From: Gracilimonas sediminicola
Lineage (GTDB): Bacteria > Bacteroidota > Rhodothermia > Balneolales > Balneolaceae
Assembly (NCBI RefSeq): GCF_024320785.1
Contig: NZ_JANDBC010000001.1
Span: 769,309-833,308 of the forward strand
Length of the DNA stretch: 64,000 nucleotides
Direction: 5' to 3'
The notes under the pieces were generated by a model that was not told the origin of the DNA, ran no database searches, and was given only the letters and a program-made list of their open reading frames with translations. Both the position numbers and the translations under genes were made by a program. This document shows, piece by piece, positions 7,015-17,815 of the stretch. Position 1 is the stretch's first letter. Every line of letters starts with the position of its first letter.

Positions 7015-9852
7015 TTGCAACATAATATTGTAGTACGCGGCGCCCGCGAACACAACCTCAAAAATATTGACATCGACATCCCCCGCGATCAGTTGGTCGT
7101 GATTACCGGACTTTCCGGTTCGGGGAAATCATCTCTGGCTTTTGACACAATTTATGCTGAAGGTCAGCGACGGTTTTTGGAGTCCCTTTCAGCTTATGCC
7201 CGCCAGTTTTTGGGGATGATGGAACGCCCTGCCGTAGATTTCATTGACGGCCTCTCTCCCGTAATTTCCATCGATCAGAAAACCACCAATCGAAACCCAC
7301 GCTCTACCGTTGGTACCGTCACCGAAATTTATGACTTCCTCCGCCTGCTCTACGCCCGCGTTGGTATTCCCTATTCTTACAAAACCGGGAATGAGATGAA
7401 AAAACAGTCGGCCGACCAGGTGGTGCAGGCCGTGATGGATATGCCGGAAGGAACCAAAGCTTATTGTCTGGCCCCGGTGGTACGTGGGCGAAAAGGGCAC
7501 TATCGCGAATTATTTGAGCAAACCATAAAACAAGGTTTCGTACAAGCCCGAATTGACGGTGAGTTTAAAGATCTGGAAGATGACATGAAGCTGGACCGTT
7601 ATAAAACTCATAATATTGAGATTGTGGTTGACCGGTTCGTGATTTCAGAAAAAAGTGAGAAACGCATTGCTGACAGTATTCGGTTGGCGCTGGAAATGGC
7701 CGATGGAAATGTGATTCTTGCCATCAAAGATGGAGACGAAACTACAGACCGACTGTTCTCCCAGAAACTATTCGACCCTGAAAGCGGACTCGCTTATGAA
7801 GATCCCGCTCCAAACCTGTTTTCCTTCAACTCCCCCTACGGAAATTGTAAAGAATGTGAAGGACTTGGATATACTTATGATGTAAGCTGGGATTTACTCG
7901 TTCCCAATAAAGACCAAAGCATAGCCGCTGGCGGAATTCGTTTTCTGGGTGCTCCCCGCGATATTTTTGTATTCAAGCAGCTGAAAGCCATTCTCGATTC
8001 TTTTAATCTGGACTTTGAAACCCCCATCAAGGATTACCCTGAAGAGCTGATCGATATCCTGATGAATGGCAGCGGAGATAAGAAATTCTCTGTCAGCTAC
8101 GATTTCAAGGATAACTCGGTGACCTATAAGCACAAGTTTGAAGGCTTACGAAATACCATCATAGATCAATATCACAACAGTAAATCCAACAAACAGCGCG
8201 ACAAAGCCAAAGCCTTTATGGATAAGGTGACTTGTCCGGAATGTGATGGCGGCCGGCTCAATAAAGAGGCTCTCTCCTATAAAATTGACGGCCATACCAT
8301 TCACGATCTCGTGCAAAAAGATATTCAGGAGCTGCGCGATACCTTGTATGGAATTAACCTGAATGAACGCCAGCAGATTATCGGAAATCAGGTGCTAAAA
8401 GAAATTCGTGACAGGCTCGACTTCCTGCTGAATGTAGGGTTGAATTACCTCAGCCTTGACCGCGAAGCACAAACTCTGAGTGGCGGTGAGGCTCAGCGCA
8501 TCAGGCTGGCAACACAAATTGGAACCCAACTGGTGGGTGTACTTTACATTCTGGATGAACCAAGCATCGGTCTTCACCAGCGCGACAACATCAAACTGAT
8601 AAAATCATTAGAAACCCTTCGCGATCTTGGAAACAGCGTGATTGTTGTAGAACATGACCGGGAAACCATTGAGCATGCAGATTTTGTAGCTGATCTTGGT
8701 CCGGGTGCCGGGGTTAATGGCGGACACATTGTAACGGCCGGCAAACCCGATGAGCTCGATCCTGAATCCAGCACAGCTAAATTCCTGAATGATGAGGAAG
8801 TCATTGAAATGCCGGAAACAAGGCGTGAAGGAAACAACATGTCTATCAAAGTGACCAATGCCCGCGGCCATAACCTGAAAAACCAGGATCTGGAAGTTCC
8901 TCTGGGCAAATTCATTTGTGTTACAGGCGTTAGCGGAAGTGGAAAAAGTTCACTGATCAACCAAACACTGGTACCGATTCTTTCCAATTATTTCTACAAG
9001 TCGAAAACCGTGCCACTGACTTATGATGGCATTGAAGGTTTCGACAATGTTGACAAAATCATCTCCATTGATCAGAGCCCGATTGGCCGTACCCCGCGTT
9101 CCAATCCCGGCACTTATACCAAAGTGTTTGATTACATTCGCCGGTTATTTGCCGAGCTGCCCGAATCTAAAATCCGGGGCTATGATCAGGGGCGTTTTTC
9201 TTTTAATGTGAAGGGCGGACGATGTGAGGAATGTGGCGGAGACGGTGTCCGCAAAATCGAAATGAACTTCCTCCCCGACGTGTATGTGACCTGTGAAACT
9301 TGTAATGGAAAACGCTACAACCGGGAAACCCTTGAAATCTATTTTAAAGGCAAAAACATCTCGGATGTATTGAAGATGCCCATCAGAGATGCGGCCGAAT
9401 TTTTTGATGCCCAGCCGGCCATCAGCCGAAAACTGGAAACACTGGTAGATGTCGGGCTCGGATATCTTACCCTTGGCCAATCTTCCACCACGTTATCGGG
9501 CGGGGAGGCTCAGCGCATTAAGCTGGCCCGCGAGCTTTCTAAAGTTGGAACCGGTGATACACTATATGTGATGGACGAACCCACAACCGGACTTCACTTC
9601 CAGGATGTGCGAATGCTCGTAAATGTAATCCAGCAGCTGGTAGAAAAAGGAAATACGGTGATGGTGATTGAGCACAACCTCGACCTCATCAAAGCCGCCG
9701 ACTGGATTATTGACCTCGGCCCCGAAGGTGGAGCCGGAGGCGGTGAAATCATCGCAACCGGAACTCCCGAAGAGGTAGCAGAAGTAGAAAAATCTTACAC
9801 GGGGCAGTTTTTAAACCAGGAATTTGAGCGCTTGAGCAAACAACCGGCATAG
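7015..9852 (+). CDS. uvrA: excinuclease ABC subunit A
   Basis: A 945-residue ATPase that finds bulky DNA lesions and loads UvrB in nucleotide excision repair. The two ABC modules are complete: Walker A GLSGSGKSS near residue 33 and GVSGSGKSS near 643, signature LSGGEAQRIRLA and LSGGEAQRIKLA, and two zinc modules (CKECEG/CPECDG and CEECGG/CETCNG). Length equals the family norm. The start is TTG at 7015: translation from it gives the canonical MQHNIVVRGAREHNLKNI and there is no in-frame ATG nearby. A LexA-type operator is not obvious upstream. Confidence 0.97.
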   Translation: MQHNIVVRGAREHNLKNIDIDIPRDQLVVITGLSGSGKSSLAFDTIYAEGQRRFLESLSAYARQFLGMMERPAVDFIDGLSPVISIDQKTTNRNPRSTVGTVTEIYDFLRLLYARVGIPYSYKTGNEMKKQSADQVVQAVMDMPEGTKAYCLAPVVRGRKGHYRELFEQTIKQGFVQARIDGEFKDLEDDMKLDRYKTHNIEIVVDRFVISEKSEKRIADSIRLALEMADGNVILAIKDGDETTDRLFSQKLFDPESGLAYEDPAPNLFSFNSPYGNCKECEGLGYTYDVSWDLLVPNKDQSIAAGGIRFLGAPRDIFVFKQLKAILDSFNLDFETPIKDYPEELIDILMNGSGDKKFSVSYDFKDNSVTYKHKFEGLRNTIIDQYHNSKSNKQRDKAKAFMDKVTCPECDGGRLNKEALSYKIDGHTIHDLVQKDIQELRDTLYGINLNERQQIIGNQVLKEIRDRLDFLLNVGLNYLSLDREAQTLSGGEAQRIRLATQIGTQLVGVLYILDEPSIGLHQRDNIKLIKSLETLRDLGNSVIVVEHDRETIEHADFVADLGPGAGVNGGHIVTAGKPDELDPESSTAKFLNDEEVIEMPETRREGNNMSIKVTNARGHNLKNQDLEVPLGKFICVTGVSGSGKSSLINQTLVPILSNYFYKSKTVPLTYDGIEGFDNVDKIISIDQSPIGRTPRSNPGTYTKVFDYIRRLFAELPESKIRGYDQGRFSFNVKGGRCEECGGDGVRKIEMNFLPDVYVTCETCNGKRYNRETLEIYFKGKNISDVLKMPIRDAAEFFDAQPAISRKLETLVDVGLGYLTLGQSSTTLSGGEAQRIKLARELSKVGTGDTLYVMDEPTTGLHFQDVRMLVNVIQQLVEKGNTVMVIEHNLDLIKAADWIIDLGPEGGAGGGEIIATGTPEEVAEVEKSYTGQFLNQEFERLSKQPA

Positions 9853-9915
9853 CTTCATTTCTTTTCAACTTTTACTTTCACAATGGGGTATTTGTTGATT
9901 ATATTTTAGGCCTGA

Positions 9916-10470
9916 ATGAACTTTTTCAGAACACATATCATCCGATCGTTTAGCGTTGGCCTGCTGCTTGCCGGAATGGTTTTCTATTTCATGAAACCGG
10001 TAAGTGACAATGCAGAACAAGATGCGTTTACCTCGTGGCTGAAATCCAATTTAAAGTCCGGTGACAATACATCGGTTGTAGATCAGCTCAAAGAACTTTC
10101 TTCCGGCGCTGATGAACTGGAATCTGTGATTCGTCAGGCATCAGCTTTGGTGAAAGCTCATGCAGATGACTTTCAATTTCCTGTGGATGCACAATCCAAA
10201 GATGAAAGTGAAGTTTTCCGTGTTCTTCTGAAAGAATGGACTGCCTATCAGAATTCATCTTCCGGAATGGGCAACGCTGTACTTATTAAACAAGCTCAGC
10301 CTCATTCAGTTTTACCGGTTGATGGATTAGCCTTTTATGGCAAAATGGTTGCAGAACAACAAGCCTTTACTTTTTCTCCTGCGGGGGAAAAGTTTGAGCA
10401 GCAGTCTGTCAGCCAGTACAATTTCCATATCTCTCCCCTTTCCGGCGGCACAGCAATTGGTGCGCCTTAG
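9916..10470 (+). CDS. unknown membrane-anchored protein
   Basis: A 184-residue protein that I do not recognise. Residues 9-27 form one hydrophobic helix that could be a signal anchor, preceded by basic residues. The rest is hydrophilic and probably periplasmic, mostly helical from 35 to 135 (QDAFTSWLKSNLKSGDN, SVVDQLKELSSG), with a polar tail near 165-184. There is no cysteine and no catalytic motif. It starts 63 bases after uvrA and precedes secD on the same strand, separated from it by a hairpin, so it may share the uvrA transcript. Confidence 0.65.
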   Translation: MNFFRTHIIRSFSVGLLLAGMVFYFMKPVSDNAEQDAFTSWLKSNLKSGDNTSVVDQLKELSSGADELESVIRQASALVKAHADDFQFPVDAQSKDESEVFRVLLKEWTAYQNSSSGMGNAVLIKQAQPHSVLPVDGLAFYGKMVAEQQAFTFSPAGEKFEQQSVSQYNFHISPLSGGTAIGAP

Positions 10471-10485
10471 GCGTTTTTTGGTTAA

Positions 10486-10511
10486 TTGTTATTCGTTTTT
10501 TTGAATAACAA
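10486..10511 (+). terminator. hairpin after the unknown gene, terminator-like
   Basis: TTGTTATTC (10486-10494) and GAATAACAA (10503-10511) form a perfect nine-base-pair stem around a T-rich loop. The T-run sits in the loop rather than after the stem, so termination efficiency is doubtful. Confidence 0.35.
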
Positions 10512-10598
10512 TAACTCCCCTCTTTTTTAAGAAATCGGCTCATTAATTATCTCTCAGAGCCACAATTAACTAATTACTAATTTACAAATAACGAAATT

Positions 10599-12413
10599 AT
10601 GCAAGGAAACGGATTTAAAATCGGTTGTATCGTGGCTTTTCTGGCCCTTACAATTTATTACCTCTACCCAACAGTAGTATGGTCGTTAGAACAAAACTAT
10701 ATGGAAGAGCTCAGTCCTTCTGAACGAGCTCAGTACCAGGAAGAAGAACAGCAAAAGCTGGAAGAACTTCGTACCAACACCCTTTCTCTGGGTCTTGACC
10801 TTCAGGGTGGTATGCACGTAACGCTTGAAGTGGGCGTGCCACAGCTGATCAGAGAACTGGCCGGCGAAAATGCCGATCAGCTTCTGAATGACGTGATTGA
10901 TGTAGCTGCTGAACGATCGCTCGAAAACGACACGGATTTCATCGACGAAATGGTTGCTGAATTCGAATCGCGCGACCCCGATGCCCGCCTCAGCCGGTAC
11001 TACCGCAACGACGCAATGGACATTACCCGCCGTTCTACCAACGAAGAAATCGCTACCTTCCTGAAAACACAGCGACAGTCCGCTCTCGACAGGGCCATCG
11101 AAATTATTCGTACCCGTGTTGACCGTTACGGTGTAACCGAGCCCTCTATTGTGAAGCAGGGTAACAACCGTATTGTTGTTGAGCTGCCGGGTGTGGAAGA
11201 CAAAGAGCGTGTACGTAGCCTTCTGAAAGGAACTGCACGACTCGAATTCCGCCTGGCTGCTGATGCCCAGGAGTTCCGTGGTTTTGTAAACTCCGTATAT
11301 GAATATTACGACGACTACACCGAAAGTGCTGATACTGCTGATTCAGCCGCTTCAAACCAATTCAATCCTTTAGAGGAAGTGTTGGTACCGGCTCAAAGTC
11401 CATACCTCGTTGGGTATGCTACTCCTGAAGATACCGCCCGCGTTATGGACCTTTTGACAACTGAAGAAATTCAGCGCATGATGCCAAGAAGCACCACCAT
11501 GATGTGGAGTGCGAATCCTCTTGAAGGACAAGGCGGTTCAGACCTGTACCAACTTATTGGTGTAAGAACACAAGTAGAACTGACCGGAGACGTAATTGAA
11601 GCCGCAAGCGTTCAGTTTGACCCGGCTACCAACGTGCCCGAAGTTTCTATGACTATGAATAGTGAAGGTGCCCGTAAATGGGGCCGAATCACCGGTGCCA
11701 ACATTGGCAAGCCGGTAGCTATTGTTCTGGATGGATTTGTATTCTCTTACCCGAATGTAAATACCAAGATTTCCAATGGCCGATCGTCCATCACCGGATT
11801 AGATGGTGTGGACGAAGCCGAGGATTTGGTAAACATCCTGCTTTCAGGTGCCCTGCCCGCTCCTTTGGAAATTCTTGAAGAGCGTACCGTTGGTGCTACT
11901 CTTGGTGCTGAATCTATTCAAGCCGGTTTAAACTCCATCCTGTTTGGATTGGGCATTGTAGCCATCTTCATGATTATCTATTACCGCACCGGTGGTGGAA
12001 TTGCAGATCTCGCACTATTGCTCAACATTATTTTCATCCTCGGTATTCTGGCGGCATTCAAAGCCACCCTTACCCTGCCGGGAATTGCCGGTATTGTATT
12101 GACAATCGGTATGGCGGTGGATGCCAACGTACTGATATTTGACCGTATCCGTGAAGAGCAAAGAACAGGAAAAACCCTCAAAGCATCTATTGAAGCAGGT
12201 TATGCCAACGCAATGAGTGCCATTGTTGATGCCAACGTAACCACCTTCTTTGTGGCTATCATCCTCTTCAGTTTTGGAGTTGGGCCAATCAAAGGTTTCG
12301 CGGTTACACTGATGGCCGGTATTGTAGCATCATTGTTTAGTGCTATTGTGATTACACGGGTAGTTGTTGATTACCTGACACAGGCCAAAAAATCTGCTGT
12401 AAGCTTCGGCTAA
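10599..12413 (+). CDS. secD: protein translocase subunit SecD
   Basis: A 604-residue inner-membrane subunit that with SecF uses the proton gradient to pull proteins through SecYEG on the periplasmic side. One N-terminal membrane helix (about 8-26) is followed by the large periplasmic P1 region, which opens with LGLDLQGGMHVTLEV (motif D1) and contains the conserved RVDRYGVTEPSI. After GAEATLGAES-type sequence (VGATLGAESIQAG) five membrane helices follow, including the proton-channel motif GMAVDANVLIFDRIREE. Length matches the family. secF starts 40 bases downstream, so both are in one operon. Confidence 0.97.
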   Translation: MQGNGFKIGCIVAFLALTIYYLYPTVVWSLEQNYMEELSPSERAQYQEEEQQKLEELRTNTLSLGLDLQGGMHVTLEVGVPQLIRELAGENADQLLNDVIDVAAERSLENDTDFIDEMVAEFESRDPDARLSRYYRNDAMDITRRSTNEEIATFLKTQRQSALDRAIEIIRTRVDRYGVTEPSIVKQGNNRIVVELPGVEDKERVRSLLKGTARLEFRLAADAQEFRGFVNSVYEYYDDYTESADTADSAASNQFNPLEEVLVPAQSPYLVGYATPEDTARVMDLLTTEEIQRMMPRSTTMMWSANPLEGQGGSDLYQLIGVRTQVELTGDVIEAASVQFDPATNVPEVSMTMNSEGARKWGRITGANIGKPVAIVLDGFVFSYPNVNTKISNGRSSITGLDGVDEAEDLVNILLSGALPAPLEILEERTVGATLGAESIQAGLNSILFGLGIVAIFMIIYYRTGGGIADLALLLNIIFILGILAAFKATLTLPGIAGIVLTIGMAVDANVLIFDRIREEQRTGKTLKASIEAGYANAMSAIVDANVTTFFVAIILFSFGVGPIKGFAVTLMAGIVASLFSAIVITRVVVDYLTQAKKSAVSFG

Positions 12414-12453
12414 TCAGTAAAAAGAAATTTAAAACGACAAAAGGAATAATATT

Positions 12454-13365
12454 ATGAGATGGTTTGAAACCCCTAATTTTGACTTTAACGGAGCACGGAA
12501 GGTGGCCTATATTTTCTCGGCTATTCTGTTCCTCGCTTCGCTTGGAGCAATTCTGACAAAAGGACTCCAGTATGGTATCGACTTTAAAGGCGGTAAGGAG
12601 TTCGTACTGGATTTTGAGAACCCGGTAAGCGTGGTTGACATGAGGTCGGACCTTTCCGTGCCCCTCGGTGCCACACCGGAACTGAAACTGTTCGGTTCTG
12701 ATAGTGAGATCCTCATTCGTACCGACAATGAGCAACCCATCAGCGAGGTACAACAAATTATTACCTCCTCGATGACCGAACTCTACCCCGATAACCCATT
12801 CACGGTGATTAAAACCGATGTAGTAGGCCCGCGTTTTGCCGAAGATTTGAAATCCGGAGCATTACAGGCCATTATATACGCCATTGTGATTATCTTTATC
12901 TACATCCTCATCCGTTTCCGTAACTGGACATTCTCGGCCGGAGCTGTAGCAGCACTAATTCACGATGTAGTCATTGTATTGGGTATATTTACCCTAATGG
13001 CAGACCTGGTTCCATTCAGCCTTCAGGTTGACCAGGCCATTATTGCGGCCTTCCTGACTATTGTGGGTTATTCATTGAACGATACGGTGGTTGTATTTGA
13101 CCGTATCCGTGAAAATTCCAATGTGCACAAAGGGATGGATTTCATGCCCATGGTAAACAAAAGTTTGAACGACACTCTAAGCCGTACCGTCATAACTTCC
13201 ATTACCACCTTGTTTGTGGTAACTGTGCTGTTTATTTTCGGCGGTGAGGTGTTGAAAGGCTTTTCTTTTGCCCTCTTAATCGGTATTGTACTTGGTACAT
13301 ACAGTTCGCTATTTGTAGCCAGTTCGTTGGTAGTTGAACTCGAAGCACGTACAAAAAAATCTTAA
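12454..13365 (+). CDS. secF: protein translocase subunit SecF
   Basis: The 303-residue partner of SecD in the Sec accessory complex. It has the N-terminal helix (about 12-32), a short periplasmic domain starting GIDFKGGKEFVLDF (motif F1), and five C-terminal membrane helices with NDTVVVFDRIRENSN and TSITTLFVV signatures. Length is close to the usual 300-320. It is separate from SecD here, unlike the fused SecDF proteins of several Bacteroidota. The STAS gene follows after 21 bases. Confidence 0.97.
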   Translation: MRWFETPNFDFNGARKVAYIFSAILFLASLGAILTKGLQYGIDFKGGKEFVLDFENPVSVVDMRSDLSVPLGATPELKLFGSDSEILIRTDNEQPISEVQQIITSSMTELYPDNPFTVIKTDVVGPRFAEDLKSGALQAIIYAIVIIFIYILIRFRNWTFSAGAVAALIHDVVIVLGIFTLMADLVPFSLQVDQAIIAAFLTIVGYSLNDTVVVFDRIRENSNVHKGMDFMPMVNKSLNDTLSRTVITSITTLFVVTVLFIFGGEVLKGFSFALLIGIVLGTYSSLFVASSLVVELEARTKKS

Positions 13366-13386
13366 AACATAAACAACAGGAAATCT

Positions 13387-13728
13387 ATGAGCTTTAATAC
13401 ATCAGAACGCTACAACAGCGTTGTTATCGAATTCAAAGGGAACGTTATGGGTGGCCCTGATGCAGTTAGTCTGAATGAAAAATTGCATGAACTCATCGAC
13501 AATGATAAAACCAACATAGTGGTTGATCTTGGAAAAGTGAAATTCATGAATTCATCCGGACTCGGTATGTTGATTGGAGCTCTTACCACTATGCGTAAAG
13601 CCGGTGGTGATCTTAGAATTGCCAACGCAACCGACAAGATCGAAAGCCTGTTGATAGTCACGAAACTGATCACGGTATTCAAACACTACAAGTCTGTAGA
13701 AGAAGCCGCTGAATCATTTGAAGAGTGA
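13387..13728 (+). CDS. STAS-domain anti-sigma-factor antagonist
   Basis: A 113-residue SpoIIAA/RsbV-like protein consisting of one STAS domain. The phosphorylatable serine is S57 in FMNSSGLGML, the site that an anti-sigma kinase would modify. Such proteins release sigma factors or other targets by partner switching. No anti-sigma kinase or phosphatase gene is beside it; its place directly after secDF with a terminator behind it suggests co-transcription rather than a local partner module. Target unknown. Confidence 0.85.
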   Translation: MSFNTSERYNSVVIEFKGNVMGGPDAVSLNEKLHELIDNDKTNIVVDLGKVKFMNSSGLGMLIGALTTMRKAGGDLRIANATDKIESLLIVTKLITVFKHYKSVEEAAESFEE

Positions 13729-13747
13729 TTTTATAACTTAAAACTGA

Positions 13748-15064
<1,317 letters not shown>

Positions 15065-15081
15065 AAAACATCACCTTGTCG

Positions 15082-15154
15082 TCCCGGCATTGAGCCGGGA
15101 TATCCCATAAACAACCGAAAAAGTTTTTGAAGATCGCGGTTCTAAGCCCGCGAT
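15082..15154. repeat. two GC-rich hairpins between convergent genes
   Basis: TCCCGGC/GCCGGGA (15082-15088 / 15094-15100) and ATCGCGG/CCGCGAT (15133-15139 / 15148-15154) are perfect seven-base stems with 5- and 8-base loops. They sit between the ends of purA and the sulfotransferase-like gene. Neither is followed by a clean T-run on either strand; they look like REP-type elements that may still act as bidirectional terminators or RNA-end protectors. Confidence 0.55.
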
Positions 15155-15179
15155 GGCTTTGGGTTATAGCTTAATTTGA

Positions 15180-15908
15180 TTACTTCCCGGCGTATTCCAG
15201 CAGCTCATCATAGGCTTCCTGGCATTCTTCCAGCAGGTCTTCCAATTCCTCAGGAAAAGGCTCATTCTTGGATTTATAAGCCCGGAATCCTGTTGAGCGG
15301 TGAACATTATGGTACCAATATTTGGCCCAAACACCGTCTTCTTTACGTGGACCGGCCGGCCATTTCAGCATGGCTTCATCAAAAGGAATACCCAGTGTAC
15401 CGCATAATTCGCGAAGACGGGATTGCGGATACTGCAGAATATCTTTCGAATCCACAATGAGTGGCTTCTTGCCAATATTGTCCAGGTACTTGACCACTTC
15501 CAGGTGTTTGGCATATCCGACATCCTGCATAGTTGGGTTCTTAACCTGCTTGGCATATGAAGGCAGCATATCCTTGGGGGGACGGGTCAGGATGACGTTA
15601 ATCGTTTCTTCCAGAAAACTCCAATCCAGGTTTACCAGGTGGTGAGTCATATTCTTGAAGAAGGCGATCGGGGTATCGTAATCGCCCAGAATAATTTCAT
15701 CCACCACTTTTTGGCCATCGTTTTCCTGGCTTTTCAGTACTTCATCAGCACCGGGATGATAGTTTTTAGCATCGGTGTTTGCCAGGTAATGAGCATACAA
15801 AGGCTCATCAAAAACTGTGGAATCATCGCGCTGGGCGAAAGAATACATGAGTGCTGTTGAGATATTTCGTGGACCGCTCCACAAACAAATTCGTTTTGTC
15901 TTTAACAT
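15180..15908 (-). CDS. sulfotransferase-like P-loop protein
   Basis: A 242-residue cytoplasmic protein of the sulfotransferase P-loop fold. The 5'-phosphosulfate-binding loop is seen at the start as LWSGPRNISTALMYSF, followed by FDEPLYAHYL and later ILTRPPKDMLPSYAKQV, which fits the 3'-phosphate-binding region (R...S) of PAPS enzymes. I start it at ATG 15908, preceded by GGAG, rather than at the TTG 14 codons earlier, because the fold begins right after it. It lies 83 bases behind a class-IV aminotransferase gene on the same strand. Real sulfotransferase activity is not proven; substrate unknown. Confidence 0.75.
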   Translation of the reverse strand: MLKTKRICLWSGPRNISTALMYSFAQRDDSTVFDEPLYAHYLANTDAKNYHPGADEVLKSQENDGQKVVDEIILGDYDTPIAFFKNMTHHLVNLDWSFLEETINVILTRPPKDMLPSYAKQVKNPTMQDVGYAKHLEVVKYLDNIGKKPLIVDSKDILQYPQSRLRELCGTLGIPFDEAMLKWPAGPRKEDGVWAKYWYHNVHRSTGFRAYKSKNEPFPEELEDLLEECQEAYDELLEYAGK

Positions 15909-15991
15909 TTCTCCATTTTTTACTTTAGCGGTCAGTCCGGTCCTTCTCAAATAATCCTACTCTGCGGACGACCTGTATCTATATTAAAAAA

Positions 15992-16927
15992 TTATACTTT
16001 AACTTCATTCACTTGTGCCTCAATAGCCTGCTCATACAGTTTCTGAAGGCGTTGAGTCATGGTTCCGGGAACAGTTTCCGTAATCGTTCGGCCATCTATC
16101 CCGGTTACGGGAGTGAGTCCGCCAAAACTTCCGGTTACAAAAGCTTCATCTGCTCCATACACATCAAATAAGGAAAAGTTCTTTTGGAAACAGGGGATTC
16201 CTGCTTGTTCACAAACTTCAATCACTTTACCGCGGGTAATTCCATTCATGCAATACTGCCCGGTGGATGTCCATACTTCACCGTCTTTCACCATAAAAAA
16301 GTTGGTGGCGTTACAGGTAGAAACGAAACCGTTTACATCCAGCATCAAAGCTTCATCAGCGCCGGCTTCCAGGGCTTGGACCAGTGCCTGCACTTCATGG
16401 ATCTTGCTATGGCAGTTAAGCCGGGGATCCAGGTAATCGGGCGAACCCCGGCGAATGGTACTGGTGAACAACGTCACTCCTTGGTCTCGGCTCTCCGGGT
16501 CTGCTTTCTTATATTCTGCGATAATCACAAGATTAGGCCCTGATACGGTGAGCCGTGGGTCTTGAGATGGGGTTTTTTTGATTCCCCGGGTAAACATGAG
16601 GCGCACGTGTACGCCACCCTTCATGTCGTTGGCGTCCAGAGTTTTCCAAATGGCTTTGGTAATTTCATCGCGGCTCATGCCCAAATCCATACCCACCGTT
16701 TTGGCGCCCTGAAACAGCCGGTCATAATGTTCTTTCAAAAAGACGAGCACTCCTTTGTGCAGGCGAAATCCTTCCCAAACGCCATCCCCCACTAAATACC
16801 CGCTGTCAAAAACAGATATTTTTGCTTCGTTGCGGGAAAAAAGCTCCCCGTTCACATAAATAAGTACTTCTTCGTTACGCGGATCATAAACCGCATTATG
16901 TGTGCCGTGCGTCATGCTTTTACTCAA
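15992..16927 (-). CDS. class-IV (branched-chain-like) PLP aminotransferase
   Basis: A 311-residue fold-type IV aminotransferase. It shows YVNGELFSRNEAKISVFD at the N-terminus, the YLVGDGVWEGFR segment that contacts the cofactor, the PLP lysine K175 in NCHSKIHEV, and the phosphate-binding region GFVSTCNATNFFMV plus GSFGGLTPV. It is clearly distinct from the true IlvE at 26.8 kb, so a role in D-amino acid, aminodeoxychorismate-like or specialised branched-chain transamination is possible. The downstream neighbour is a sulfotransferase-like gene, and the pair probably functions together. Confidence 0.85.
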   Translation of the reverse strand: MSKSMTHGTHNAVYDPRNEEVLIYVNGELFSRNEAKISVFDSGYLVGDGVWEGFRLHKGVLVFLKEHYDRLFQGAKTVGMDLGMSRDEITKAIWKTLDANDMKGGVHVRLMFTRGIKKTPSQDPRLTVSGPNLVIIAEYKKADPESRDQGVTLFTSTIRRGSPDYLDPRLNCHSKIHEVQALVQALEAGADEALMLDVNGFVSTCNATNFFMVKDGEVWTSTGQYCMNGITRGKVIEVCEQAGIPCFQKNFSLFDVYGADEAFVTGSFGGLTPVTGIDGRTITETVPGTMTQRLQKLYEQAIEAQVNEVKV

Positions 16928-17077
16928 TAATGATTGCCCTCAAATAAAAGAAATATAACGCTCGGTTGCGAATTTCGTTTTTAGAGAGGTTCTGAGTAGG
17001 ATTTTACCCGTTTTCGGGCTCATTCATCAAGCACAACACCTCAAGATTCAGGCAGCCACATAAAGTTGTCGATCTCC

Positions 17078-17752
17078 CTATTCCTCAAAAACAAGAGCAT
17101 CAGGATCGGCACCCAGCTCTTTGAGATATCCCATCACGGCTTCGTTGAAAGGCATCGGACCGCAAACGTAGAATGGCTGATCAAAGTCATCTATTTGAGA
17201 TTCTAAAAACTCCTTATCGATAAAGCCATCCAGGAACAGGTGATCTCCGGAAGGTTCTTCATCCGTGATGGCGTTCACAAAATTATCTCCCAGGATGTTT
17301 TCAAACTCCTCTTTCAGGATGATATCCTCTTCTGTTTTATTGGAAAAGATGAGTTTGTTATCCCCTACTTTCCCCTTCTTATGCAGATCTCTGAAGATGG
17401 CTATAAATGGGGTTACACCAGCTCCACCAGCCAGGAACACACCTTCACCTTTATACTGAATGGTTCCCCATGCATCGTCCACAATCAGGGAATCTCCAAC
17501 TTCCAGCTTACCAAACTGCTCGGTAACCCCGTCATGATCAGGATAGATTTTAATCACAAATTCGAGGTCCGGGTCTTCATTGAGTGAGGTAAAGGTAAAC
17601 GGCCGCTTTTCGTCCCGCCAGCCATCCTTATCGATAGCAACTTCGGTAGCCTGGCCGGGTTGGAATGTGTATCCCTCAGGCTTTTCAAGGGTGAATTGTT
17701 TAACGTCGTGCGTTACGTTTTGAATATCTTTAATCTTGAGTGTATGCGCCAT
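17078..17752 (-). CDS. FAD/NAD(P)-binding oxidoreductase (ferredoxin-reductase fold)
   Basis: A 224-residue flavoprotein of the ferredoxin-NADP reductase superfamily. RPFTFTS (about 51-57) is the FAD-binding RxYS/T motif, GGAGVTPFIAI (about 106-116) binds the nicotinamide nucleotide, and CGPMPF (about 199-204) closes the domain. There is no fused iron-sulfur domain, so it must transfer electrons to or from a separate partner. The gene lies 63 bases behind the SnoaL-like gene on the same strand. Partner and physiological role are not evident. Confidence 0.85.
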   Translation of the reverse strand: MAHTLKIKDIQNVTHDVKQFTLEKPEGYTFQPGQATEVAIDKDGWRDEKRPFTFTSLNEDPDLEFVIKIYPDHDGVTEQFGKLEVGDSLIVDDAWGTIQYKGEGVFLAGGAGVTPFIAIFRDLHKKGKVGDNKLIFSNKTEEDIILKEEFENILGDNFVNAITDEEPSGDHLFLDGFIDKEFLESQIDDFDQPFYVCGPMPFNEAVMGYLKELGADPDALVFEE

Positions 17753-17815
17753 AATTCTATCTTTCTTAATCTTCGATAGTAACTACAATTATGGCTTTAA
17801 AAACATTCGCTGCAC

